Shown here piece after piece: positions 1 to 9,472 of a stretch of 21,173 bases of DNA. Positions within the stretch are counted from its first letter, which is position 1, and every line of letters begins with the position of its first letter. Made by a program: the position numbers and the translations under genes. This DNA comes from Bondarzewia mesenterica (Eukaryota; Basidiomycota; Agaricomycetes; Russulales; Bondarzewiaceae), in assembly GCA_004802705.1 (NCBI GenBank), contig SGPL01000562.1, positions 1-21,173 of the forward strand, read 5' to 3'. The notes under the pieces were generated by a model. The model was not told the origin of the DNA and searched no databases. It worked only from the letters and a program-made list of their open reading frames with translations.

Positions 1-683
1 GTGGGTAGCGGTTCCCCTGTTTTGCGAAAGATCCAGGAGTGGCGCTGGTCGTCGTAGTAGATGGGGTGGATGGGCCTCTCCTCGTCTTTGTGGGTGTCTG
101 GGTGTGTCCTTGCGAGGTATGTCTTTAGCGATGCGCTGTATCTTCCGCCCGAGGGGATTTCAACCCCTGGTGGTAGGCGGCTTGTGGATGAAATGGTGGA
201 TTGATCTCCTGAAGACCGAGACACTTGCTGATATCTACACCGATGACGCTGCTATCTGCCGTCACTCCGGTGCCCCTTGGTGCTTCTCCGAAGATTGGCT
301 ACCTTGGGCTTTTTGTTGCTTGGGTCAAAAAATGAACCCTCAAGCGCAACTGGATATGTCTGTAGTCTCTGGTCTAGGTTCTGGTTCGAGTTCGTTTGTG
401 GGAGCTTGATATAGTTGTCAAGGTGCCCTGGTTCTGGTGGCTCGATGTAGTTGTTCGAGCTAGTTCTGGTGCCTGGTAATGGCAGTTTAGTTCAGGAGGG
501 TTCATTCTGACGCTTAGATTTGGACTAAGGTCGAGCTGTGACGGTGCCAGAAGCAGGAGCTTATACCCTATGTTCTATTACACACAAGTCTGCGCTAATA
601 CAGAGCGTGAGACCAAGTATATCAAGCTGGAGATAGACGAAGCTACTGCGGAAATATAAATAGCGCCTACTGCGGCGCACGGG
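1..683. other. No supported gene; left-edge region
   Basis: I see no convincing gene here. An open + frame at 104-409 encodes a Trp/Cys-rich peptide that I do not recognise and that lacks fungal coding character; it may be chance or an exon cut by the window edge. Around 390-480 there is a loose cluster of variants of the words 'ggttctggt' and 'gttcgag', which looks like low-order repetition. Nothing resembles a tRNA or rRNA. Confidence 0.4.
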
Positions 684-826
684 CCATCACTATATACTAC
701 AAGGGCGCGGGTGATAGGAGAGATCAGGTAGGTAGAGGGATCGCGGCTGATCGGGCCGCCTCGTTAGAAGTGTAGGTAAATATGCGTCCAATCAGACAGG
801 GAAAACAAATGTACTAAATGCGGTTC
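684..826 (+). repeat. Dispersed repeat, copy A (partner at 11650-11808)
   Basis: About 140 bp align by eye, without large gaps, to 11650-11808 in the same orientation. Shared words include 'agatcaggtaggta' and 'ccaatca', and both copies end in 'ttcatgaca'. Copy B lies where a minus-strand Gag-like frame runs on towards a possible pol region, so copy A is probably a relic of the same retroelement family. Most differences are transitions, and copy A keeps several CpG sites that are TpG or CpA in copy B. The + frame of both copies reads similarly but has a stop in copy A, so coding cannot be claimed. It ends about 18 bp before the ATG of the gene at 845. Confidence 0.7.
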
Positions 827-844
827 ATGACAGCTTGAATCTAG

Positions 845-1449
845 ATGCCCAAAAATTTCCAGGAAGTCGACTTGCCACAAGCCATTCCTGCATCTCAGGA
901 GCCAGCAGTAAATTCTGCCGACGGCGACAAGGTGAGTGGACATCAGTCTATATGAAGAACTCATTGACTCTGTATATACCATAGGATATGAGACAGAAAG
1001 TGGACATGGAAGATGATGGAGGGGATGTCTCAGAATGGGAGCCTCAGGTGCCGACTGGACCTCGCAAAAGAAAGCCCTCCGAAAAGGCATTGGCAAGGGC
1101 ACAAGACCTCGGCGTGCGCTCGGCGAAGCGGCGGAAGGTTCCCGCTGATGAACCTCCTGTTGCCAGCTCCAGCAAGCAAAGTGATGGAGACCAACCGGAG
1201 GGTTCAAGGCCACGTCGCCGAGGAAATAAGGTGGTATGTGATTTCAGTATTGGCACTGATATTCTCTAACCCTCCAGATTGTAGATCAATGCCAATGTGA
1301 CAAGGCCGAGGAAGATCCGTGACTCAAGCCCACTGAGGACACAAGCCCGGTCGAGGGCTGTGGCGAAGACCTCCAAGAGTAGAGTGTAGGTATTTCTCTA
1401 ACATTACATTTCATTGTCATTGACATCCCACAGTCCTCGTCGGCGATAG
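845..1449 (+). CDS. Spliced gene for a small basic nuclear-type protein, function unknown
   Basis: My model has four exons: 845-931, 985-1233, 1285-1385 and 1434-1449. The introns are 53, 51 and 48 bp with GTGAGT, GTATGT and GTAGGT donors and TAG/CAG acceptors; introns 2 and 3 contain CTAAC branch-like sites. Splicing keeps one frame and gives about 150 residues. The N-terminal third is acidic (MEDDGGDVSEWEP), followed by clusters of basic residues (PRKRKPSEK, AKRRKV, RPRRRGNK, TRPRKIR) and a terminal PRRR just before TAG. These look like nuclear localisation signals or loose nucleic-acid contacts; no domain is recognisable. A stop codon directly precedes the ATG, and 'aatctag' before it could also be an acceptor of an unseen upstream exon. 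The gene converges on the minus-strand gene ending at 1668. No function is claimed. Confidence 0.6.
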
Positions 1450-1667
1450 TCAGTCCCTTGGTGTGAATGTTGGTCGGCATCAGTTGCTTGGCGGTGGCCG
1501 CATTCCATTTACATAATGGGTATCTCTTGTAATTCTTATTGACAGTGGCAACCGGCTTTTTCTTCTTTTTTTTTCTTGGGAGACAGTGTGTGATTTCAAA
1601 AAAATAAATAAAAATACAGACCGAAACGCGCAAGCTATCAATATTCGTATTTTAAAAAAAAGGACGA
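1450..1667. other. Convergent intergenic spacer
   Basis: This is the 3' side of both flanking genes. It is AT-rich, with a T-rich run near 1558-1577 and an A-rich stretch near 1598-1616 (including 'aaaaaaataaataaaaat'). These may serve polyadenylation of the + gene, but I cannot define a cleavage site. I see no gene in it. Confidence 0.4.
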
Positions 1668-4145
1668 TCAGGGGTCGGTGAGCTGATCATCCTTTGGGCT
1701 CTCGCCGCCGTCGCTGCTCTTGATGTCCTCCTCATCCGACTCCAGCACCTCTTGCACCTTCCAGTCGGGCAAGGCATGGTCGATGAGGTTCGTGGCAGGT
1801 CCCTCTGTCCCCACCAGTGGAGCCACAGGCCCCAATGGACTCATCCGCATGTCGGATGAGGTGGGGGGACGCTGGGCGAGAAGGAGATGGCAGTGCAGGC
1901 CGTTGACTGCCGATTGCTATCGTCGGTGAGGCTGCCGAAGGGTCGGCGGGGCTGACTTCACCGGGCGAGGATGGCTTGCCTGTATTCGGCAAGGCTGATG
2001 TGGCAGTGGACGGGGCGGATGAGGTGGGGGCAGGAGGGTCTGCCATTGTCGACAAGGTAGGGGCAGGCAGACCGACCGTTGTCTGCAGGGTGGAGGGGGG
2101 CAGTCAGCATTGGTGGGGGTTGCATCCCCGGCCGTGATCTCGACGTCGCCGATGTCACCGACGGAGGCTTTGCCGGNGTCGNNGGGTTNGATCTTGCTCT
2201 CCTCGGNGACCTCCACCTTTTCACTTCCNGCAANTGTGCCCACTGTGGGCTCGCCCTCCTTCACAGCCTTTGNTGTGAATCCTCCTACCTTCACCTCCAG
2301 CATCTCGANTCAGCGTGAGAGTTGCTCGATGAGCAACTGCTGCGACACCTGGGCGTCAACTTGGTGCCTTCGGACGTCTTCCAGCACGCCCTGATTGAAC
2401 TGGACCCTTTGGGCCAGTTCAGACAGTGGCAGGTGGCCGACGGCGAGCTTGCCGTCAGCGGGCAACTGAGCGGCGGTGGCGGTGGCAGTGGCGGTCCTGT
2501 TGGAGGTGGGGTAGGGCGCCTGGGGGAGATGGGGCGCAAGTGCGGAAGATGGGGCCAAGTGCCCTTCCGACTGCGTCTCCGAAGCTTGACCCAGCGCGGT
2601 GAAGCGCCGCGTTGGGATGACCACCTCAACTAGAATAGTATTAGTATTTGGATAATTAAATAGAATGGTGCACTTACCTTTTCTCGGCGTCACCAGACGC
2701 CTTGGCTGAGACGTTGAGGCAGCAGGCCCCGGTTTCACCTTGGGCTTCCCAGTCTTTTTGGGGGCCGGTGCCCTCTCCGTCTTCATCGGCGGCAGTGGTA
2801 ACGGTGAAGGTAGGCGGCGACGGCGAGTGAGAGCAGGCTCTGGGGAGGACGGGATGTCTACGCTGGGCGAGTGAGGGCCCTTGAAGTCTGGGGGGCAAGG
2901 ATGATTCCTCGCTGCCTCTGCGATCGCCTCCTTCGACCGACTTACCGACTTGCTGCACTTGACCTTGCGATGGTGGCAAGGCGTGCATGCAGCGTGTGAT
3001 GTGAAGTAGCACAGCGACTTGAACTTTTGACAGTTCAAGCACAGTGCGTCATCGTCATCGTCGTCATCATCGTCATCGTCATTGTCGTCGTCGTCAGCAC
3101 GGGCCCTCTTCGCCGGTCTTGCCAGGGCCGCCTTCTGCGGAACGGAGATCTTCTGTAAACAATGGTGAGCATATTCGATGTATTATGGACGCGAGTACTT
3201 ACCTTCTTCTTTGCCGGAGGCTCATCCTCCTCCAGCTCATCCTCACTGCTCCGGACGATCTCGTGGCTCTTCATGAGTCTCATCTTCCTCTTCTTCCCCC
3301 CCGTCTTCGCCAAGTCCTGGCCTACACCACCCTCCTTCCCCTTTCCCTTGCCCTTCACAGAGACCTCACCGATGCCACTGTCCTTCCCCTTCCCCTTCCC
3401 CTTTGCTGACACCTCGCTGACGCCACGATCCTTGGCCTTCGCCCCACCCTTCACCACTGCTTTAGTCGTCCCGCTGGCAACATGCGGCTCGACCTTCACC
3501 TGCCGTTCAGATGCTTGGGGAGGCTTAGGATGGGCAGTTTGCCCATCCTTAGCCTTGGCGGTCGCCGAGCTCGGGGCGGTCACCCTCTGCTGATGGACGG
3601 TTGGGAGGAGGGGCTCCTTTTCCTCTGGGAGGTCGGTGTCGGGTTGCAAGGGGGAGAAAGGGGACTGCGATTTTGAATCAACTTGTACGGCTGTAAATAT
3701 GTTGTATACCTGACCAAAATTATTTGCTTACTTTGCCACCACTGACCGTCTCCCAAGTCATCGACCTCTGGGGTGCTGAGACGACTTTTGAACCTCGACG
3801 CCTCCACCCGAGGATCGTCGCGCTTGATGTCCCCATAATTGGGTGGGTGATGGGCATGCTTCGCCTCCTTAATCTCACACACGGTGCTGACAGCGATGTG
3901 AGGGAGGTGGATGGGGTACTTCAACGTCCTCGCGTCCCTCTGCAACTGAATGACATCGGCCTGTATTGCGACAATCAGCGTGCTCAACAATGAACCTTTG
4001 AGCCACGTACCACCTCTTTCTCAAATTTGCCGGTGAATTCCTCGGCGGTGGCCACGGCGGGCAGGGAATGGGCAGCCAAGGCAGCTGTGATCCGGTGAGA
4101 CACGCGATAAATTCACATTTGATACTCGGCGGTGGTATACAACAT
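1668..4145 (-). pseudogene. Long spliced gene with Zn2Cys6-like cluster and poly-Asp tract; damaged
   Basis: The minus-strand model, read from the 5' side, has exons 4084-4011, 3960-3732, 3690-3203, 3152-2678 and 2629-1668, with introns of 50, 41, 50 and 48 bp that preserve the frame. The start is unresolved: ATG at 4145-4143 is a candidate, but the obvious intron behind it does not keep frame. The protein (about 740 residues) has an N-terminal part with HRxT-like helical character, a Lys-rich middle with two copies of a GEVSxKGKGKGK-like repeat (near 3340-3420), a KKKRR-type basic patch, 15 Asp in 16 residues, then CX2CX6CX7CX2CX6C at 3041-2955, matching the fungal binuclear cluster pattern. 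Pro/Ser/Thr-rich sequence follows, a coiled-coil-like segment ends near 2313, and the C-terminus is acidic. Damage: TGA at 2310-2312 and two apparent compensating frameshifts in G6/C6 runs (2095-2100 and 1863-1868). It may be a DNA-binding regulator or a lineage-specific family member. Confidence 0.6.
2955..3041 (-). other. Zn2Cys6-like cysteine cluster
   Basis: Six cysteines spaced CX2CX6C-X7-CX2CX6C over 29 residues, with a HHRKVK basic stretch between the last two. This spacing fits the fungal Zn(II)2Cys6 class. Unlike classical regulators, the basic residues are concentrated in the second half, and the cluster follows a run of 15 aspartates (about 3044-3091). DNA binding is inferred, not shown. 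Confidence 0.65.
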
Positions 4146-4405
4146 GGTAATAATAATAAAAATTGCAACGAATATTGCAAGGAGTGGGGGTGGTTGATGT
4201 GGGAGTCAGAAAAGAGAAAAAAAGAAGTCTCAAAGTCGAACCACCTGAAGTCGCAACATCCGTTTATCCGTATTTGCAATTCACTTAGATTTGTCAACTC
4301 AGTTTCCTTTTCAAGCTATTTTGTTTCTCTCTCACCGACGGCGATTCCTGCTTTACTTTTCTCTTCACTATTTCCACACCCTCACCATCGCCGGGCATAG
4401 ACAGT
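4146..4405. promoter_or_regulatory. Shared divergent promoter region
   Basis: About 260 bp separate the likely start of the minus-strand Zn-cluster gene from the ATG of the + gene at 4406. The stretch has CT-rich segments on the + strand (about 4300-4385) typical of fungal core promoters and an AT-rich patch near 4149-4175. No clear TATA box is present. The position suggests joint control of the two genes, but the sequence alone does not prove it. Confidence 0.4.
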
Positions 4406-5463
4406 ATGTTATGCCGGTCTAATGATCACGATTTCGACACTGACATTGATTTATTAGTGGATTGTGATGACTGGATCGCGGAGAAGTTATTTGCGGGATT
4501 CGATTCAGGTATGGTTTTAATTTTTTTTTTTTCACATTCAATTCACCACAGCCTACAGATCGTTCCATAGATGATGCAGTCACTGCATTGGATGCCGAAC
4601 AGCCCACAGAGGCTAAACCATACATTGTTGAGGCCGAAACACCCACCGGCGAGGGCGAGACCGAAACACCCACCGGCGATTCCAAACCGTCCATGATCAA
4701 GGGGAAACGACGGGCAAGTGAGGCGAAGCGAGCCGCAAGTGAGGGGAAATGACCCAGAAGAGAGGGGAATCCACACACCGGTGAATCCACACCGCCCACA
4801 TCCTCCGCACAGCTATTCGCCTCAGATTACAAACCGCCCAATCTCTCTGTGAAACTATCCATCGGCGATAACATCGCCGACGAAGGTTTTGCCGGCTCGG
4901 CGATACAATGGGATGGAGGGATGCACCTCATCGGTGACGCTGAGAGCCCAGTTAAAGAGGGCAAGCCACTCATCGGCGTCGGCGGGCCCTCCTATGTACA
5001 TGAATCCACATCCCATAAGGATGTTGAGGGGTTGTTAGGTGAGTACAAGCTTAACTCTCATGGATACATTCAACTGACCATCCTTTGTTCAAGCTGTTGG
5101 GTTTGGTATGTTACTCTTTCTCACTGGTCCNGTAAGTTTATACCTGATGGCATATCAGACTCNGATTATGCCTCNCCNATGGCCTCGCTCATGAACTCGC
5201 CGATGGATTCNCCGGCGAGTTCGCCGATGATTTCACTTATGGATACGCCGACGCCGACGCCGGCAGGAGACTCCTGGCAAGGTGACTCAGTGGGTAAGTG
5301 TACTCTATCCAGACATCCTTTTCTTTGTTTAATTTTTGCTGGCCATCTGTTTTCAGATGACCCACTTGTAGCAGCANGTGAAGAGTTGAGCCGACTCTCA
5401 GAAATCATGGTTTGCCAAGAGCAGGTGGTGGCAAGGTTGCAGAGACTGAAGTGGATGCTTTAG
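4406..5463 (+). pseudogene. Spliced gene, acidic and Ser/Pro-rich protein; in-frame TGA
   Basis: Model: exons 4406-4508, 4559-5038, 5094-5105, 5159-5293 and 5357-5463. All phases agree, giving 278 residues ending KWML before TAG. The 12-nt third exon is doubtful, because joining 5038 to 5159 directly also keeps frame. The N-terminus is acidic with a DDW motif (DIDLLVDCDDW). It is followed by repeated ETPTGE/D segments and a basic patch (KGKRRASEAKRAASEGK). Next comes a stop at 4750-4752 (TGA, most simply from CGA Arg), then Gly/Asp-rich sequence, a run of SPM-type repeats with TPTPTP, and a C-terminal amphipathic helix rich in Leu, Gln and Val. The frame continues cleanly past the TGA, so the damage is recent or is a consensus error. 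Several Ns fall in exon 4. No family is recognised. Confidence 0.6.
4750..4752 (+). other. Premature TGA inside otherwise open gene
   Basis: The TGA interrupts EGK-x-PRREGN in a frame that is otherwise intact for 278 codons. CGA to TGA is a single C-to-T change at a CpG. It may be an allele, a decay mutation or an unresolved ambiguity in the consensus. Confidence 0.6.
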
Positions 5464-5638
5464 TATTTTCGGTACCTTACAGTGTATGAACCTTAAGTAC
5501 ATATCAATCATCCCCACTCACAAATTATATTCATTACTTTGCTACACAAATTCAAGGAACCCTGACATTTCTCCTTGCTGAGCCTAGCTATCACAATGAG
5601 GAAAGGTCCTATCCTTATAATGAATGTTTGCCTCAGTG

Positions 5639-5941
5639 GTCTGAGATCGTCGGCGAGGACAGATGACAGAGATGGGAACGGGCTGGGCCCACCCGTCTGA
5701 GACCGTCGGTGAGGACTCAGTAATAATTAGAGATGTGCTAGGCCCACCTGTCTGAGACCATCAGCGAGGATAGATGACAGAAATGGAAATAGGCTGGACC
5801 CACCTGTCTGAGACCATCGGTGAGGACAGATGATAGAAATGGAAATAGGATGGGCCCACTCATCTGAGACTATCAGTGAGGACCCAGCAATGATTGGGGA
5901 TGTGCTGGGCCCAGCCATCTGAGGTGATCAGTGAGGATCTA
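5639..5941 (+). repeat. Left minisatellite array, 55-56 bp unit, about 5 copies
   Basis: Starts of the word 'tctgaga' or a close variant recur at about 5639, 5695, 5751, 5807, 5863 and 5918. Each unit carries a GAGGAC-like word about 15 bp in and a GGGCCCA-like word near its end. Two subtypes can be seen: units with 'agatgayagaaatggaa', and units with 'cagyaatra'. More diverged copies marked by 'ggcccaacc' or 'gggctcaac' continue inward to about 6220. Confidence 0.85.
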
Positions 5942-6298
5942 CCACAATATAAATATGGGATGACCTAGGCCCAACCATAGCTAATGATCAATGGCAATCC
6001 CTAGGCCCAACAGTCTTCATCGGTCATCACTGACTAAGCATATTATTGTTGGGCTCACCCATTGCCATCAATTAGTGGTGGTCTTGGGCCCAACCATTAA
6101 TAATATAGGCCATCCACCAGTCACAAATTAGAACCCATGTTGGGCTCAACCATTACCGTCTGTCTGCACCAATCCTGGGCTCAACAGTATAGTACTGTTG
6201 ACGGTAGCTAGTTGGGCCCAGGACCACTAGACAGTCTCTATCGGCGAGAATGCATGTTCAGTGGGACTATCTTAGACAGTATTAAGGGACTGAATAGG

Positions 6299-6874
6299 CT
6301 CTATTTTGTCTCTTCAAATTCTTTATCTTTTTGGATTAGTTTTTTTTTTTACAGTAAAATGACAACTGAGGGTAGCAGGAACAGCCCAGTTAAAGCACTA
6401 TAGGGTCTGTGGTAAATTATTGCCCTTATTCTCCATACTGATGCCCAGCTACTGCTATGCAAGAGTGAGCTTCCTTCAATGAGGACATGTGTGATAGTGT
6501 GAAATCAGACTTATTGCTAACAGTGGCCAACAAAGTGCACATCTAAAATATGAGCTAGCCTGTCTCTAGCTTATCAGCTTATATAGGTGAAGGGAAAGCT
6601 GAAGAAGGTTCCTTAAATAGTGATTTACTTTAAATGCTCTATAAAGATTCACCCATATGCTCTAGCTTATCAACTGATCTATGTTACTTATAGGCTATAG
6701 ATTCAGGGAGAGGATTTTGCCGCAATAAGTGATAGTGTTGAAGGGATTGTAAAAGGAGGTTAGAAGGGTGAAGTTGCAAATAGGAATAAAAAGTGCAAGC
6801 TAGAGGAAGTAAGCTCTCAGCCTTTGGTATAGATTATAAGCAAATAACTGATTAGCGTAGGTATCAGAAGGCAT
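6299..6874. other. Loop of the foldback element, non-coding
   Basis: AT-rich single-copy spacer with no convincing reading frame. It holds a T-rich run near 6338-6351 and two related words, 'tctagcttatcagctta' (about 6556) and 'tctagcttatcaactga' (about 6661), roughly 105 bp apart. A transposase gene would be expected here in an autonomous copy; none is visible. Confidence 0.5.
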
Positions 6875-7011
6875 ACTATTCAGTCCCTTACTACCGTCTA
6901 AAACGGTATGGCTGAACATGCATTTTTGGTGACTGAGACAGTGGAGCAAATCTTGGCCAAAGGTGGGGGATACACCATCTGATATGGGTGGGCTGAGGAT
7001 GGTCAGTGACC

Positions 7012-7645
7012 AACAGGAATGGTTGGGCCCAGTAGTATGCAGGGCTGGTCGGTGACCATTTGAGATAGTTGGGCTCACTAAATAAAATATATTGCTGGGG
7101 TGCTCAGTGAGCATCTGAGACCGATGGGCCCAGCAAACCAAATATATTGCCTGAGTGCTCGGTGAGCATNTGAGACCGATGGGGCCCAGCACAATAAAAT
7201 ATATTACTCAGATCCTCAGTGAGCATCTGAGATGGTTGGGCCCAGCATAATAAAATATAATGATCAAGTCCTCAGTGAGCATCTGAGACGGTTAAGCCCA
7301 CTAAATAAAATATATTGCTGGGGTGCTCAGCAAGCATCTGAGACCAGTGGGCCCAGCAAACTAAATATATTGCCTGGGTGCTTGATGAGCATCTGAGATC
7401 GGTGGGCTCAGTATAATAAAATATAATGCTTGAGTCCTCAGTAAGCATCTGAGATGGTTGGGCTCAGCATAATAAAATATAATGATCAGGTCCTTGGTGA
7501 GCATCTGAGATGGTTGGGCCTAGCATAATAAAATATATTGCTCGGATCCTCAGTGAGCACTTGAGATGGTTGGGCCCAGCACAATAAAATATATTGCTCA
7601 GGTCCTCGGCAAGTATCTCAGATGGTGAGGCCTAGCAAATCAAAT
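7012..7645 (-). repeat. Right minisatellite array, ~56 bp unit, about 11 copies
   Basis: On the + strand the unit is of type 'ggttgggcccagcata' followed by 'ataaaatatattgctc', 'tcctcagtgagca' and 'tctgaga'. It recurs about every 55-57 bp from about 7020 to 7640. Subtypes alternate (cagcataataaa, cactaaataaa, cagcaaac), which suggests expansion by a multi-unit block. Read on the minus strand it aligns with the left array. Confidence 0.85.
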
Positions 7646-7691
7646 ATAGTGTAGAGCTCATCACCTATCATCTTACATGGCTGCACCCAGC

Positions 7692-9029
7692 ACAATAAAA
7701 TTTTCATTCCAATTATTTCACCTGTTGCCTTGTCTAAACCTGGGTCTTATTACATTTCTGTTCAGAAATTCAATATATTCACATGATCTACAACATCTAA
7801 GTCTCCCTCTTTTCCAATTTCTCCTAGAGTCTCTTTATATAATCCTCAAGCTTCGATTTTGCAAGGTCGGCCACTACCCTGCTCTCATCCCACAACTGAT
7901 CCCTCTTGGCCTTACTTGCCATGCTGATCTAAGGCTGCTATGCCTGTGCTGTCACTGCTGAACCCACCGCACTGAATGGCACCTCAGTCACCAGAGGCTA
8001 CATGACATCAACAGGGAATACTACATCTCCAAATGGATGCATTCACTAAGCTATGAATAACAATGTTACACTTGCGATGCCCCTAGGGGACAAACAACAC
8101 CCCAAAAGACACCACAGGTGATGTACAAGAGGATGAGTCGAATAGACGTCTGTTGCGAAGACACAGGTGTGTGAGTAGATGGGTATGAAAGATAAATGAG
8201 AGCGTGTGATCAAGTGTGATATCGGAGCGATGTTCTGATGAAGGTGCGAAGTTGGTGCCATATTTGGGTCAAAGGTCTAAGATATTATAGAATAGGAGGA
8301 TGGATAGGATATAGAGACAAAGCACGGTGTTTAGAGGTAGATGAGCAATATCAAAGGTCACAGCAATGTCGAAGTTGCAGTAAGTTGCAGCAAAGCAAAG
8401 TCAAGTTGCAGGTTGCAGGTTGCAGTTGCAGTTCACATAGATGAGGTCTGAAGTCTAGAGACTGATCTAATTTTTTGCAGAGACTTATCATAGCTTATAT
8501 ACTGAGCGGGGAGCAGACAAGGGAGACCAAAAGATATAGCGAACATTGTACGATGAAGGTAGAAAATGAGCGAACAAGGGCAAAATCAGAGTAAGAAGAA
8601 TAGAATGAATAACAGTAACAGGAAGATTCAGCAACCAGTAATCTGACATCAGTGCGAAGGGAAGNGAAAGCATATAAGATCAAAAGGTAAAAGGTAATCT
8701 GGNGAACCCGATAGGCACCCTGCAAAGTCTCTTGGAAATAACATGCGATAAAATGATNAAACAGAGGAGCGTTGTCANGCNGCAAAGCAGTTTGGAAGTG
8801 AGTCTGGTGATAGAAAACAACACCAAAAATGAACCAATAGCTTCTATGCCTAGACTTACTNGGNGTTTCCTACTTTTCCAGAGAAGCCTAGTTGTTCGAG
8901 TTGGGTATCCCTTTGGTTTTCTAGGCCGAAGCGGTAAGANAAAGCTATACTCAAAGAGTATATGGGTGAAGGTGGGTGTGGGTCAGTATGAGGTAGGTCA
9001 GATGACCAAGACTGGATGATGATAACGAA
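7692..9029. other. Relic DNA without a supported gene
   Basis: No reading frame here is convincing on either strand. The open stretches are short, without motifs or sensible splice structure. A simple-repeat patch lies at about 8370-8432. Isolated Ns begin again at about 8665. The stretch is probably old transposon sequence, but I cannot assign a class. Confidence 0.35.
8370..8432 (+). repeat. GTTGCA-type simple repeat
   Basis: The word 'gttgca' recurs at least six times, mostly spaced by a few bases ('aagttgcagtaagttgcag', later 'aggttgcaggttgcag'). It looks like a young, imperfect microsatellite in non-coding DNA. Confidence 0.75.
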
Positions 9030-9472
9030 TGGNGAGTCTAGTCTCGACGATGACTAGGATTGGATAGANGAATACGAGGCAACTTCAAATGACGANGACG
9101 ATAATCTTAACTTGACTGGCGGATTTTAGACTGAGCTTGACCAACTTAGTCGAGCTTGAATGATGTATCCTGGACCTATNGCAATTACGAATTACGATGG
9201 ATGAATATTTCGGCAGCACTTCCACNTCTGGGAAACTCTTCTGCAGAAAACTGAGGGACAATATTGAAGATTCTGAATGGCCGTGTGCCTTCAGACAACT
9301 TCACGAATATGACAATTAGATAATATCCCTGTGTGGGATATCAAAGAACAANAATGCACTAAGCTCAGTCTCAAAGTCTTGTAACTCCTGGTACAAGCAA
9401 ATTGAAGANGGCTTAGATCGAGGATNAATTCGTTATGCTGGAGATCAAAGAATATTTCTATTCAGCTGCTAG
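9030..9472 (+). pseudogene. Broken reading frame of unknown family
   Basis: Two + frames show coding-like composition in succession. From about 9033 to 9180: SLDDD-x-DWIEEYEA, then GGF-x-TELDQLSRA-x-MMYPGP, where each x is TAG or TGA that could derive from CAG, CGA or TGG. From 9197 (ATG) to 9472: about 91 codons with a single TAG, including MDEYFGSTS, DSEWPCAF and WYKQIEEGLDRG. A frameshift between them would join the two. The second frame ends within the TGCTAGCA terminus of the LTR that starts at 9467. I do not recognise the family; a transposon-borne or captured host gene are both possible. Confidence 0.35.

Larger units (their letters stand above)
5577..7691. mobile_element. Foldback-like element with inverted minisatellite arms
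   Basis: The left arm (about 5577-6298) and right arm (about 6875-7691) are inverted relative to each other and enclose a ~576-bp loop. At the inner edge, 'aatgcatgttcag' (6249-6261) pairs with its reverse complement at 6912-6924, and 'aagggactgaata' (6284-6296) with 6877-6889. Further out, both arms consist of degenerate ~56-bp tandem units: the left unit is of type TGGGCCCA...CTGAGACC...GAGGAC, and the right unit read on the minus strand is of type TGGGCCCA...CTCAGATG...GAGGAC. The outer ends both start with GCTG and one diverged unit. Long inverted terminal repeats built of short tandem repeats are the hallmark of foldback transposons. No transposase frame is inside, so it would be non-autonomous. 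I found no clear target-site duplication. Confidence 0.6.

Noticed and set aside
764..1213. Long minus-strand open frame opposite the small + gene
   Set aside because: It lies antisense to spliced exons with better codon use and spans the + introns without sense; its Cys/His-rich composition looks like a shadow frame.
3162..3593. Plus-strand open frame rich in Phe/Pro/Ser
   Set aside because: It is the reverse of the Lys/Gly repeat and poly-Asp exon of the minus gene; the low-complexity composition is a mirror artefact.
3875..4297. Minus-strand frame of 140 residues as the N-terminus of the Zn-cluster gene
   Set aside because: It reads through a clear GTACGT...ACAG intron in the wrong frame; the exon 4084-4011 in another frame joins correctly to 3960.
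6212..6403. Small + frame in the left arm and loop of the foldback element
   Set aside because: It crosses the boundary between the repeat arm and the loop and has no motif; probably chance.
5577..7691. Tandem arrays as a CRISPR
   Set aside because: Units are degenerate throughout with no constant repeat and variable spacer pattern, the arrays are inverted to each other, and the DNA is eukaryotic.
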